A DNA stretch of 64,000 nucleotides from a bacterium (GTDB lineage Bacteria; SZUA-182; SZUA-191; JAJRXT01), in assembly GCA_024276125.1 (NCBI GenBank), contig JAJRXT010000096.1, positions 1-64,000 of the forward strand. The letters are read 5' to 3'. The stretch's first letter is position 1. The number at the start of each line of letters is the position of its first letter. The notes under the pieces were generated by a model. That model was given only the letters and a program-made list of their open reading frames with translations. It was not told the DNA's origin and made no database searches. The position numbers and the translations under genes were made by a program. This document shows, one piece after another, positions 47,986 to 57,202 of this stretch.

Positions 47986-49368
47986 TTATTGAGCGAGACA
48001 ATCGGTTAATCTATCCATAATTTCCAAAGCCTCCACTCCGGAAATACGGTTATTAATACCGAAAATTTTATCTGTTTGGGGAGAAATCAGTTTTAGGTTT
48101 GCTACTTTAGTAACTGCATTGTAATAACGGTCGCCAGGGGAAACATCTTTATAAGAAGCGGGAGATATTTTAGTATATACCTGCCCGCCAGCCCGCTGTA
48201 ATATAGCATTGACAATATCTGCCAACTCACCGCGTGATAACATTGCCTCCGGTAAAAAACGATTACTATTATAACTAGCAGACATTAACTTGTTTACCAA
48301 TACATAATTTATATATTTTTTAGCCCAATGAGAGGATATATCGCTGATATTATCAGTTGGTCGTTCTTCACCGAACATTCTGTTGCCTCTATCGAAAGAA
48401 AACCTTAAGTTCAAAGCCAATAAAGCGGCCAGCTGCGCCCTGGTAATAGCGCGGCTGGAGCAAATTTCAAGAACTTGCGAAGGGATGCTTTTACCTTTAT
48501 ATAAACCTTTTTGAGCCTGTTTTATCAATTTTTCCGCTTCATTATCTTGAGGATTCTTTAATAAACTTTTCTGAAGAGCCTGACGGGCGCGATAATAATC
48601 AGAACGCCCCAGATAAGCCTTACCCAAATTTTTCCACTCACCTGCTATATCCGGCATAATTTTTAATCCCTGCTTCAGATTATCCACAGCCGGCTGCCAT
48701 TGTCCCTGATCCAAATATAGCCGGCCTAATTCCAGATATGCCCTGCCATTTTTAGGATTAAATTGAATAGCTAAACGAAATCTTTTTATAGCCCGCTCTA
48801 ATTTAGCAGAATCATAAAATTCTATCCCCTGATTCAGATATTTCTGCGAAAGTTTATTCTTGGTAAGGTGTAAATATTCTAAAGCATCTACATGCTGAGG
48901 CTCTTTTTCCAAAACTCCCGTCAACTGATTATAAGCTAAAGTTAAGCTCTCCCTTTTATAATACAATATCCCCAAACCGGCTTGAGCTTCCAGTAAATCC
49001 GGCTTCAATTTCAAGAGTTTTTGATAAGTTACCTCGGCCATATGCCATTCTTTTATTAAAAAATAACATTTGGCGGCGGATAAATAAGCGGGTATAAAAC
49101 TTTTATCCTCCTGTAATGCTAAAGTAAACCGTTCACTGGCTGGTTTATATAAACCGCGGTTATAAAAATTCATGCCCTGATTATACAGCTCTTGCGCCAC
49201 TTTAGAACTCATATCCGGCACATTACTATCAGCCGGCGGAGTATCACCCCGCACCCTGAATGCCCATGAAGGCGTTTTTGGCGCAGGAGGAGGGGGCAAA
49301 GAAAGCGTATAATTACAAGCTGAACCAGCTAAAAACAATATATACAGTAGAATAAATATTTTTTTCAT
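47986..49368 (-). CDS. Envelope protein with TPR repeats and C-terminal SLH-like domains
   Basis: A 460-residue protein: signal sequence with a possible, non-ideal lipobox (LAGSAC18), a Pro-rich linker (LPPPPAPKTP), about seven TPR units (residues 55-290; YNRGLYKPASERF, LGRLYLDQGQWQPAVDNL, LGKAYLGRSDYYRARQAL), and an SLH-like region (about 305-455; SRAITRAQLAALLA, ISDISSHWAKKYINYVL, LSRGELADIVNAIL, YKDVSPGDRYYNAV). SLH domains bind secondary cell-wall polymers or outer-envelope sugars. Exact function unknown. It is monocistronic. Confidence 0.85.
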   Translation of the reverse strand: MKKIFILLYILFLAGSACNYTLSLPPPPAPKTPSWAFRVRGDTPPADSNVPDMSSKVAQELYNQGMNFYNRGLYKPASERFTLALQEDKSFIPAYLSAAKCYFLIKEWHMAEVTYQKLLKLKPDLLEAQAGLGILYYKRESLTLAYNQLTGVLEKEPQHVDALEYLHLTKNKLSQKYLNQGIEFYDSAKLERAIKRFRLAIQFNPKNGRAYLELGRLYLDQGQWQPAVDNLKQGLKIMPDIAGEWKNLGKAYLGRSDYYRARQALQKSLLKNPQDNEAEKLIKQAQKGLYKGKSIPSQVLEICSSRAITRAQLAALLALNLRFSFDRGNRMFGEERPTDNISDISSHWAKKYINYVLVNKLMSASYNSNRFLPEAMLSRGELADIVNAILQRAGGQVYTKISPASYKDVSPGDRYYNAVTKVANLKLISPQTDKIFGINNRISGVEALEIMDRLTDCLAQ

Positions 49369-49384
49369 ACGTATAATATGATAA

Positions 49385-49454
49385 TGTCATTCTGAATGAA
49401 GAATCTACTCGCTATTGCAGGGGGAGATTCTTCGGCCTTAGAACTCAGAATGAC
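49385..49454. repeat. Family-A palindromic repeat
   Basis: Core TGTCATTCTGAATG..CTCAGAATGACA between hflX and the TPR-SLH gene. Confidence 0.8.
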
Positions 49455-49491
49455 AGCTAATGATATCCTTTAAAAAAAAACGATATATCAG

Positions 49492-50748
49492 TTAATTCCC
49501 AATTTGTGCCTCTATTATAACGGCGGTTTTAGAATCCACTTCGGCCTCGATTACTATCTTATCAGTTAAATACTCACTTTTCAAGACCCTGCCCTTATTA
49601 TGAATTAAAGAAAGTATCCCTTTAGTATCCTCATAAGGCAGGTTTATAGTTATCCTTTTTCGCATATAGGCTAACTGCCGTTGAATCTCGTCCAGCAGTT
49701 TGTCTATATTATGCTGATACAGGGCGCTTACAGCTAACTGTGCGTCTGTTATCTTAGCCAAACATTTGACAAGGCTTTTGTTTTTCAGCTTATCAGTTTT
49801 ATTTAATACAGATACAACCTGTTTATCGGCAGCGCCCAATTCCAACAGGATTCTTTTTACTGTAGCTGTTTGTTGTTCTATATCAGGATGAGCCGCATCA
49901 ATTATATGTAAAAGCATATCCGCCTGAGTTACTTCTTCCAGCGTGGACTTAAACGCCTCCACCAATTGATGCGGGAGTTTATTTATAAAACCTACAGTAT
50001 CGGTTATTAACACCATTTGACCATTCGGCAGTCTTAGGCGGCGCGTAGTCGGGTCTAATGTAGCAAACAGCTTATCCTGTACACCAACCTCAGCATTACT
50101 AAGCACATTTAATAAAGTAGATTTACCCGCATTGGTATAACCCACTAAAGCGATAACCGGAATAGGCGCTAAACGGCGCTTTTCGCGATACAATCTGCGG
50201 TGATTACGCACCCTTTCCACATCTTTTTTGATCTTGGCAATCCGCGTACGTATACGGCGCCTGTCTACTTCCAATTGCGTCTCACCGGGACCTCGGGTGC
50301 CGATACCGCCGCCCAAGCGCGATAGGATTAACCCCTTACCTACTAATCTAGGCAATAAGTATTGCAACTGCGCCAGTTCTACCTGAAGCTTGCCCTCTTT
50401 AGTGTGTGCGCGCTGAGCGAATATATCCAAAATAAGCCCGGTACGGTCAATTACTTTGGCTTTAATTATACGCTCTAAATTGCGCTGCTGACCCGGGGTC
50501 AGATTATCATCGAAAACAACTAAATCTACATCAAGTTCACCGCAGACATTATGTATATGCTCGGCTTTCCCCTTACCGATAAAATATGCTGACGTCGGCT
50601 TTGTACGCTCTTGTACTATTCTTGCGCCAACCCGCCCGCCGGCGGTACAAACCAGTTGTTCCAGCTCGTCCAGAGAGTCTTCTAATTCATAATTTTTAAC
50701 CTCCGGCAACTTTAAACCTACTAATAATACCTGTTCTTTTGCTGGCAA
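49492..50748 (-). CDS. hflX: Ribosome-associated GTPase HflX
   Basis: A GTPase that splits or rescues stalled 70S ribosomes. The 418-residue protein has an N-terminal HflX domain (DLVVFDDNLTPGQQRNLE, DRTGLILDIFAQRAHTKEGKLQVELAQL, GPGETQLEVDRR), then the G domain with Walker A GYTNAGKST, G3 DTVGFI and G4 NKTD. The start is TTG at 50748 with AAGGGAG just upstream. It appears intact and monocistronic. Confidence 0.95.
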   Translation of the reverse strand: MPAKEQVLLVGLKLPEVKNYELEDSLDELEQLVCTAGGRVGARIVQERTKPTSAYFIGKGKAEHIHNVCGELDVDLVVFDDNLTPGQQRNLERIIKAKVIDRTGLILDIFAQRAHTKEGKLQVELAQLQYLLPRLVGKGLILSRLGGGIGTRGPGETQLEVDRRRIRTRIAKIKKDVERVRNHRRLYREKRRLAPIPVIALVGYTNAGKSTLLNVLSNAEVGVQDKLFATLDPTTRRLRLPNGQMVLITDTVGFINKLPHQLVEAFKSTLEEVTQADMLLHIIDAAHPDIEQQTATVKRILLELGAADKQVVSVLNKTDKLKNKSLVKCLAKITDAQLAVSALYQHNIDKLLDEIQRQLAYMRKRITINLPYEDTKGILSLIHNKGRVLKSEYLTDKIVIEAEVDSKTAVIIEAQIGN

Positions 50749-50851
50749 GATACTCCCTTATTAATCGAAGAGGCCGTGTCACAACTGTCTATAATGTAAA
50801 AATATTTATGTTTCAGGGTGTCTCACCCCGAAACACTGGGTTGTCTATAGC

Positions 50852-50927
50852 TGTCATTCTGAAGACCGAAAAACCGAAGAATCTTTCAACCTGCGTAAGC
50901 AGACCCTTCGCTTCACTCAGGCTGACA
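50852..50927. repeat. Degenerate family-A repeat
   Basis: TGTCATTCTGAAGACC..CTCAGGCTGACA, an imperfect copy upstream of hflX. Confidence 0.65.
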
Positions 50928-51162
50928 ATTCCTACGCTTAATCCAAAACGCATATTTTCCTGCATAATATGGTAAGATATATTGCCAGCTTTGTCAAGCG
51001 CTCTCTCTGGGCTGTTTATTATACTCAATACAGAATAGAATGATTTTATGCTATTATAAGGACTGTGTCTTTATGTTTCGGGGCGTCTCACCCCGAAACA
51101 AATTGCTCGCCGCAGATATGTTTCGGCATGAGACATACGGACAACATAAGACTTTTTATAAC

Positions 51163-51369
51163 TGTCATTCTGAGGGAGGAGGCTGTGTCATAATCCCTTT
51201 TGACAAGATTTACCGTCTATATACAGTAGGTTTACAAAAACTTACCTGCCGCATATGGTAGTCGACCTACCTGAAATTGAGTTATGACACAGCCTCGAGG
51301 CGCAAGCCAACCAAAGAATCTACTCGCATATAAAAGCAGATTCTTCGGCCTACGGCCTTAAGAATGACA
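51163..51369. repeat. Family-A repeat split by a family-B insertion
   Basis: TGTCATTCTGAG begins at 51163 and AGAATGACA ends at 51369. The element 51180-51295 interrupts it. Confidence 0.7.
51180..51295. mobile_element. Family-B MITE-like element in a family-A repeat
   Basis: The ends AGGCTGTGTCATAAT and GTTATGACACAGCCT are as in the other B copies, but the inside differs (CTATATACAGTAGGTTTAC). The flanks GGAGG and CGAGG match at 4 of 5 positions. Confidence 0.7.
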
Positions 51370-51490
51370 GAATATAATCTTTTTCGTAAGAGAAATCAAC
51401 AGCTATTTTATACAATTATGTTTACCATATCGTTTCGGCTTGAGACAAACCGAAACATAAACATAAAACATAAAACATAAAGGATATTTT

Positions 51491-52387
51491 ATGAAAATTT
51501 ATCATCTTAATATAATTATTATTGCATTTATGTTAATATTAAGCGGCCTATTATTTACAAATACGTACGCAGCCGCAGCCGGTTCATTGGATGTATTTGT
51601 CAGTATTCCGCCGCAGGCATACTTTGTCTCCCGCATAGGGGAAGGATATGTCAGGGTTCATACCTTGGTTGGCGCCGGTCAAAATCCGCATACGTATGAG
51701 CCAAGCCCAAGACAAATGATGGCTTTAGGCCGGGCTAAGCTTTATTTTAAACTTGATGTGGAATTTGAGCGGGAATTACTGAAAAAAATTAAAGGCGCCC
51801 ACCGGCAGCTTCCATTTATAAATACGGCATAGGGCATAAAAAAACGCATGATGAGCGCGCATCAGCATGATAAGCATCATACTGACACACACACAAATGT
51901 CAAAAGCGACCCGCATATCTGGCTTGCTCCGCCGCTTATAAAAATTCAGGCGCAAAATATCGCAAATGCCTTAATTAAGGCAGACCCAGGTCATAAAAAA
52001 GAATACGAAATAAACTTAAATGGATTTATTAAAGAGCTTGATGCAATAGATAAAAAAATAAAAGAAGCGTTATCACCTTATAAAGGAAAAGATTTTTACG
52101 TTTTTCATCCCTCGTTCGGATATTTTGCAGATGCCTACGGTCTTAAACAAAAAGCTGTGGAAATACAAGGAAAATCCCCAACGCCCAAACAGCTCTCAGC
52201 GTTTATTACAAAAGCCAGGGCGAATAATATAAAGATAATATTCGTACAACCCCAATTTTACCAGAAAAGCGCATCGGTTATAGCCGGCGCTATCGGCGGT
52301 TCTGTGGTGTCTATTAATCCATTGGCAAAGGATGTAGTTAACAATCTGAACAAGATAGCCGCAGAAATTGAAAAGGCGCTTAAATAA
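51491..52387 (+). pseudogene. znuA: Zinc/metal ABC transporter substrate-binding protein, one in-frame TAG
   Basis: The periplasmic metal-binding protein of a ZnuABC-type importer. 299 codons: signal peptide (7-33), VFVSIPPQAYFVSRIG, the ligand His in GAGQNPHTYEPSPRQM, a His-rich loop (HQHDKHHTDTH), DPHIWLAPP, FVFHPSFGYFADAYGL and a C-terminal Asp/Glu site. Codon 114 is TAG (51830-51832) in NTA-stop-GIKKRMM; family members have Glu or Lys, so GAG to TAG fits. The frame is unbroken, and a downstream ATG at 51848 would make a fragment lacking the signal. AAGGA precedes the ATG. znuC and znuB follow intact. Confidence 0.88.
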
Positions 52388-52518
52388 GTCATGTAGACGC
52401 CGGCCAAAAAGGCTCGGCCAAAGGGGCGGGTTTAAAAACCCGCGGCTACAAAGAGAAAGAAGTCGAACTTAAGGTTATTCCGATAAAGGCATTATGGAAT
52501 AACAGAGGAACCTATAAC

Positions 52519-53277
52519 ATGCAGACTAAGCCTGTCATTTATATTAAAGATGTTTATTTTTCATACAATGGTTCAATTGTTTTAGAGAATGTAAACCTTA
52601 CAATCAGCGAGCTGGAATCTATTTGTATAGTCGGTCCCAACGGCGGGGGCAAGACCACGCTTTTAAAGCTTATACTGGGGCTGCTAAAACCGGATAAGGG
52701 GGAAGTACGCGTATTTGGCCGCAAGCCGGAGCAAGTACGCCTTAAGATAGGCTATATCCCGCAGTATGTACAGCATGATCAGCAATTCCCGGTATCTGTT
52801 ATGGACGTTGTGCTAATGGGGCGGTTGGGATACCGCTTAAGCGGATTATACAAAAAAACCGACAAAGTAGCGGCGCGCTCTGCATTGGACGAGGTGGAAC
52901 TTGCGGATGTATCAGAGCGGCTTTTTAGCGCTTTATCCGGCGGTCAGAAACAACGTGTTTTAATCGCGCGGGCGCTTGCCTGCGAGGCGGAGCTGCTTAT
53001 TTTAGACGAGCCCTTTGCCCATGTTGACGCTTTAGTTGAAGAGAATCTGCTGGATACGCTGCATAGGTTATCAACGCATATGACAATTTTACTGGTTACT
53101 CATGATTTGGGATTTATTTCCAAGATTTTTACCAGCGTGATTTGCGTAAAGCGCGAAGTGGTTGTTCATCCGACCTGTGAGATTACCGGTGAGATTATCC
53201 AGAATATGTACGGAAAAAATATCAGCTTAGTGCGTCACGATCATCGCTGTGCGGAAAAGGGGCATACGCATGACTGA
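52519..53277 (+). CDS. znuC: Zinc/manganese ABC transporter ATP-binding protein
   Basis: The ATPase of a metal importer. The 252-residue protein has Walker A GPNGGGKTT, Q-loop YIPQYVQ, signature LSGGQKQR, Walker B LLILDEPFAHVD and the H-loop LVTHD. The C-terminus is His-rich (RHDHRCAEKGHTHD), as in several metal transporters. GAGGA precedes the ATG. It overlaps znuB by 8 bases (ATGACTGA). Confidence 0.93.
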   Translation: MQTKPVIYIKDVYFSYNGSIVLENVNLTISELESICIVGPNGGGKTTLLKLILGLLKPDKGEVRVFGRKPEQVRLKIGYIPQYVQHDQQFPVSVMDVVLMGRLGYRLSGLYKKTDKVAARSALDEVELADVSERLFSALSGGQKQRVLIARALACEAELLILDEPFAHVDALVEENLLDTLHRLSTHMTILLVTHDLGFISKIFTSVICVKREVVVHPTCEITGEIIQNMYGKNISLVRHDHRCAEKGHTHD

Positions 53278-54115
53278 ATTTATAGCGGCTCTTTTTGACC
53301 CTAATATTCCATTTATCCGCTATGCCTTTATTGCCGGTATGCTGGCTAGCGTAGCTTTTGGTATTATCGGGACTTACGTGGTAACGCGTCGGATAAGCTA
53401 TATAGCGGGGGCTATTTCCCACTGTGTGCTTGGCGGAATCGGATTGGGGCTGTACTTACAATTAAAAGTAGGGATTAGCTGGTGCGACCCTATGTACGGC
53501 GCGCTGGCTGCGGCGCTTGCGGCGGCGGTTATAATCGGGCTGGTAAGCATGTACGCCAGGCAAAGAGAGGATACGGTAATCGGCGCCTTGTGGGCTATCG
53601 GTATGGCGCTTGGGTTATTGTTTATTGCTAAGACTCCGGGTTATATTGATCCGATGAGTTATTTATTTGGTAATATCCTGCTTATATCCAAAGGTGATTT
53701 ATGGTTGATTGCCTGCTTGGATATATTGATTGTGGGAATTAGTATTTTCTTTTATAACAAATTGGTAGCCGTATGTTTTGACGAGGAGTTTGCGCGCATG
53801 CGCGGAATACGGGCGGGCGCATATTATCTGTTGCTGCTGTGTTTAACTGCGCTTACGGTGGTGCTTGTGGTGCGCGTAGTGGGGATTGTAATGGTTATTG
53901 CGCTGCTTACTCTGCCTGCGGCTGTAGCCGGACATTTCTCGCAGCGCTTGTGGCATATGATGGCGCTTGCGGCGCTATTCTGCATGTTTTTTATTGGAAC
54001 AGGACTTGCCTACAGCTATAGTTATGATCTACCCAGCGGTCCTGTTATCATTGTATTTGCCGGTGCGGTATATCTGGCGGTTATTCTTGGTAATAGCCTG
54101 TTTAAACGGTTATAG
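53270..54115 (+). CDS. znuB: Zinc/manganese ABC transporter permease
   Basis: A 281-residue ABC-3 family permease with about eight hydrophobic segments. FGIIGTYVVTRRISYIAGAISH near residue 30 is typical, with RMRGIRAGAYYLL and the TLPAAVAGHFSQRL coupling region. Start at 53270 (MTEFIAALFDP), inside the end of znuC; the frame could begin earlier but the overlap start fits the family. The Zur regulator gene is not present here. Confidence 0.92.
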   Translation: MTEFIAALFDPNIPFIRYAFIAGMLASVAFGIIGTYVVTRRISYIAGAISHCVLGGIGLGLYLQLKVGISWCDPMYGALAAALAAAVIIGLVSMYARQREDTVIGALWAIGMALGLLFIAKTPGYIDPMSYLFGNILLISKGDLWLIACLDILIVGISIFFYNKLVAVCFDEEFARMRGIRAGAYYLLLLCLTALTVVLVVRVVGIVMVIALLTLPAAVAGHFSQRLWHMMALAALFCMFFIGTGLAYSYSYDLPSGPVIIVFAGAVYLAVILGNSLFKRL

Positions 54116-54168
54116 AATAAACGCCGTAAAAACGTATCTAAAAAACCGTCATTCTGAATGCTCTAGTC

Positions 54169-54256
54169 TGTCATTCTTAAACGAAACGGAGTGGAGTGAA
54201 GAATCTACCCGCTATTCGGGGGGGGAGATTCTTCGGCCTCCGGCCTCAGAATGACA
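54169..54256. repeat. Family-A palindromic repeat
   Basis: TGTCATTCTTAAACG..CTCAGAATGACA between znuB and acyP, preceded by a partial copy (GTCATTCTGAATG at 54148). Confidence 0.8.
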
Positions 54257-54284
54257 ATTAATAACGGCTAAGGAAAATAAAACC

Positions 54285-54566
54285 ATGTCTTTTAAAAGAA
54301 TACATGTATTTATTTCAGGAAGGGTGCAGGGAGTCTTTTTTCGCGCATACACCCGTGACAAAGCGCAAGCCTTGGAATTAACCGGCTGGGTGAAAAATTG
54401 TTGCGACGGCTCGGTTGAAGCCGTATTTGAAGGCGAAAAAGAAAAACTAGCCCAAATGCTCGCCTGGTGCTATCAAGGCTCTCCATATTCCAAAGTAGAT
54501 AACGTACAAGTAAACTGGCAAGAATATACCGGAGAATTTGAATTATTCAGTATAACCGGATGGTAA
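54285..54566 (+). CDS. acyP: Acylphosphatase
   Basis: Hydrolyses acyl phosphates. The 93-residue protein has the catalytic Arg in GRVQGVFFRAYTRDKA and the catalytic Asn in TGWVKNC, with DGSVEAVFEG after. Length is canonical. AAGGAAA precedes the ATG. Monocistronic. Confidence 0.95.
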   Translation: MSFKRIHVFISGRVQGVFFRAYTRDKAQALELTGWVKNCCDGSVEAVFEGEKEKLAQMLAWCYQGSPYSKVDNVQVNWQEYTGEFELFSITGW

Positions 54567-54634
54567 AATAAACAGCCCTGTCCAAATACTATAAAAACTT
54601 GACTATTTCCCCCTCCCCCCCTAAAATAAAATAC

Positions 54635-54681
54635 AAACCTTGGGGAACCCTTCTTAAAAGAAGGGTTATCCCCCAAGGTTT
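54635..54681. terminator. Nested hairpin between acyP and hom
   Basis: AAACCTTGGGG..CCCCAAGGTTT outer arms with AACCCTTCTT/AAGAAGGGTT inner arms, followed by TTTTATCTTTTAT. The T-rich tail makes it a plausible acyP terminator 34 bases before the hom start. The same hairpin occurs at 14151-14197. Confidence 0.55.
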
Positions 54682-54715
54682 TATCTTTTATAAATAAAAC
54701 AAAATGAGGGATAAT

Positions 54716-56011
54716 ATGAAAACAGAGAATGTAACCATCGGCATGTTCGGTTTGGGTACTGTCGGCAGCGGCGTGGCCGAACTGCTTAACCGCCAAGGCG
54801 CGGAGCTTGAGAAAAAATACGGCGTGGCCATTAAGCTAAAACGAATCGTAGTACGCAATGTTAATAAACCTAGATTAATTCAGCTTGAGCCTAAACTATT
54901 AAGCGATAATCCCAATGATATTCTAAATGATAAGGAAATAAATACTGTAATTGAAGTAATGGGCGGAGTGGAACCGGCTTGTACATATACCCTGCGCGCG
55001 CTAAAGCAAAATAAAAACGTAATCACCGCAAATAAAGCCGTACTTGCCGTAAAAGGTACCGAAGTCTTTAGACAAGCCATAAAAAGCGGGCGGTACCTTG
55101 GATTCAGAGCGGCGGTTACCGGCTTTCAGGATATTATAGAACGCCTGTCTTCGGCTATCAGCATCAACAATATGGCCGGTATATTCAACGGCACCTGTAA
55201 TTATATCCTAACTCAAATGCAGGAGCATCAGCAGGAAATGGAGCCTATATTAAAACAGGCTCAGGATTTGGGCTATGCGGAAGAAGACCCATCATTAGAT
55301 ATAGACGGTTATGATACTGCCGATAAGCTGGCTATTTTATGTATCTTAGCCTTTGGCTGCGCAGTTACCCGCGAGGATATTTTTACCGAAGGCATCCGCA
55401 ATATTACCTTAGAAGATATAAAATTCGCCGCTAATCTTAATTACCGTATCAAGCTGTTGGGCATTGCCAGTTATGAAAATAACCGGCTTGAAGCCAGAGT
55501 ACATCCCTGTTTAGTACCCAGAAATAATTTGTTATCGCGCTTGGAAGGCGTGGAAAACGGTATACAAATTAACGATGAATTACGCGGAAAAGGCGCATTC
55601 ACCGCGCCCGGCGCCGGTAAATATCCAACAGCCTGCGCTATAATGTCGGATATTATAAATATAGCCAGAGGCTCGCAAATATATTTTCCGCACAAAATAA
55701 AGCGTATCCCGCTAAAATCTATGGCGGCTTTGGAAAGCGCCTATTACCTCAGGCTGAACGCCTTAAACGAATCGGGAGTATTAGAAAAAATAGCGGCGGT
55801 ATTCAGACGCAATGACATAAATATCATGTCTGTATTACAGCAAAAAACAGCTCGCCCCAAACAAAATAAACGCGGACTATTGGTGCCGCTGGTGATTATT
55901 GTGGATAAATCCAAAGAGAAAAATATTCAAAAAGCGGTGGGACACTTACAAGCGCTCGATGTAATTGAAGGTGCGGTAAGCCTTATCAGAGTGGAAGAAC
56001 GGCTCTGGTAG
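54716..56011 (+). CDS. hom: Homoserine dehydrogenase
   Basis: Reduces aspartate semialdehyde to homoserine for methionine and threonine synthesis. The 431-residue protein has the NAD(P) motif GLGTVGSGVAELL, NTVIEVMGG, TANKAVLA, the substrate region GIFNGTCNYILTQM..YAEEDPSLDIDGYDTADKLAIL, and a C-terminal ACT domain (LRLNALNESGVLEKIA, from about 345), which implies feedback control by an amino acid. I use the ATG at 54716 with GAGGG upstream; one at 54704 is too close to that site. Confidence 0.95.
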   Translation: MKTENVTIGMFGLGTVGSGVAELLNRQGAELEKKYGVAIKLKRIVVRNVNKPRLIQLEPKLLSDNPNDILNDKEINTVIEVMGGVEPACTYTLRALKQNKNVITANKAVLAVKGTEVFRQAIKSGRYLGFRAAVTGFQDIIERLSSAISINNMAGIFNGTCNYILTQMQEHQQEMEPILKQAQDLGYAEEDPSLDIDGYDTADKLAILCILAFGCAVTREDIFTEGIRNITLEDIKFAANLNYRIKLLGIASYENNRLEARVHPCLVPRNNLLSRLEGVENGIQINDELRGKGAFTAPGAGKYPTACAIMSDIINIARGSQIYFPHKIKRIPLKSMAALESAYYLRLNALNESGVLEKIAAVFRRNDINIMSVLQQKTARPKQNKRGLLVPLVIIVDKSKEKNIQKAVGHLQALDVIEGAVSLIRVEERLW

Positions 56012-56135
56012 GTTATTGTTAATCAAAAAATAGTGACCAATATAGCATCACGTGTTCCTGCGCTTAGTATGATATGTGCATAACTTACCGGTATAAAGTT
56101 AATCTTTATTCAGATTAAATTATCAAGGTTAGCTT

Positions 56136-56561
56136 ATGCACACCTCAAAGCACATTAAAACTAGGCCTGCTGCCGGCAGCTTACTTGGAATTTTAATAAC
56201 CGCATTACTTATAATAAGCGCTGTAGGTATAACTTATATTAAGGGAAAAACTCTTTTCGCAAAAATACAGGCCAAACACTTAGCCCTTACCCTTGTTCAC
56301 AATAAGCTAAGCCAACTTAAACACAATACTTTTTCGGAATTGGAAATTTTATTAAAAAAACCGGAAAAAGAGAGCATTACCTTAAATCATGTCAAATTTA
56401 ACCGCTATGTAAATGCAATATATCTTAATGAAAAAGACTACTCTCAAAAAGCGGCAAAACCGACCGGAGCGCTAAAAATTGTCATAACCATTACAGACAA
56501 TGACGACAAAATATTTTTCGGCAATCTAACAATAGAAACAATAGCGATTAAGCTTGATTAA
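56136..56561 (+). CDS. Pilin/pseudopilin-like membrane protein
   Basis: A 141-residue protein. A hydrophobic helix at residues 13-33 (AGSLLGILITALLIISAVG) recalls type IV pilin-like N-termini, but the Phe/Glu residues of a classical prepilin cleavage site are missing. The helix continues into a charged amphipathic region (KHLALTLVHNKLSQLKH), and the rest is predicted beta. AAGG precedes the ATG. A strong GC hairpin follows at 56724. No other pilus genes are here. Function not recognised. Confidence 0.55.
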   Translation: MHTSKHIKTRPAAGSLLGILITALLIISAVGITYIKGKTLFAKIQAKHLALTLVHNKLSQLKHNTFSELEILLKKPEKESITLNHVKFNRYVNAIYLNEKDYSQKAAKPTGALKIVITITDNDDKIFFGNLTIETIAIKLD

Positions 56562-56723
56562 AGGGGCTGGCTCCCGCTTCTGTCCGGCAATAAAAATAGT
56601 GTTTGATATGGTAAGGATAACAAGATGTAGATACGGGTAAGATATGTAAAAAGATGCTTGATTTTATTCAAATTTTACGCTATAAAATATAAAGAGGGTC
56701 TGGAAGACTTTTCTGTTTTAAAA

Positions 56724-56762
56724 ATTTAGGGCGGCTGAATACCTTATTTAGCCGCCCTAAAT
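56724..56762. terminator. GC-rich hairpin, possible terminator
   Basis: 13-nt perfect arms ATTTAGGGCGGCT / AGCCGCCCTAAAT around a 13-nt loop, 160 bases after the pilin-like gene. There is no clear T run on either strand, so intrinsic termination is uncertain. Confidence 0.45.
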
Positions 56763-56879
56763 CATAAAGAGGGTGGAGGGTGGCTGTTATGTTTCGGGGG
56801 ACTCACCCCAAAACACACTTGGCGCTAAGCAATATGTTTCGGCATTAGACATACCAACAACATCAGGTTATTTATATTT

Positions 56880-56948
56880 GTCACCCTGAGCGAAGCGAAG
56901 AATCTTTCAACCTACGTAAGCAGACCCTTCGCTTCACTCAGGGTGACA
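56880..56948. repeat. Variant family-A repeat (GTCACCCTGAG form)
   Basis: TGTCACCCTGAGCGAAGCG..CACTCAGGGTGACA, a diverged subfamily with CCCTGAG/CTCAGGG ends. Confidence 0.7.
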
Positions 56949-56994
56949 GTAAAAAAAACATTAAAACCTATTATAGAAACATAGCTTTTATACT

Positions 56995-57073
56995 TGTCAT
57001 TCTGAATGAAACGAAGTGGAATGAAGAATCTACCCCCATGTGCGAGGAGATTCTTCGCTGCGCTCAGAATGAC
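56995..57073. repeat. Family-A palindromic repeat
   Basis: TGTCATTCTGAATGAAACG..CGCTCAGAATGACA upstream of the transaldolase gene. Confidence 0.8.
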
Positions 57074-57202
57074 AAACATAAAACATATTACAGAAACAAA
57101 GATATATACCGCTTATTTACCATTTAATTAAGATATAAACCATTTTAAAATTTATAGGCCAGCGCAATAATTATCTTACCAATTTACAGATAAGGAACAA
57201 CA

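Larger units (their letters stand above)
50749..51490. other. Repeat-filled gap between hflX and znuA
   Basis: It contains the left end of a degenerate family-B unit (AGGCCGTGTCAC, 50770), family-D hairpins (TGTTTCGG..CCGAAACA near 50812, 51072, 51430), a family-A copy (50852-50927), and a second family-A copy (51163-51369) split by a family-B element. No gene was seen. Confidence 0.6.
56562..57202. other. Repeat-filled gap before the transaldolase gene
   Basis: A GC-rich hairpin (56724-56762), a family-D TGTTTCGGGG unit (56788), two family-A copies (56880-56948; 56995-57073) and an AT-rich promoter-like stretch next to the transaldolase gene. No gene was seen. Confidence 0.6.
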
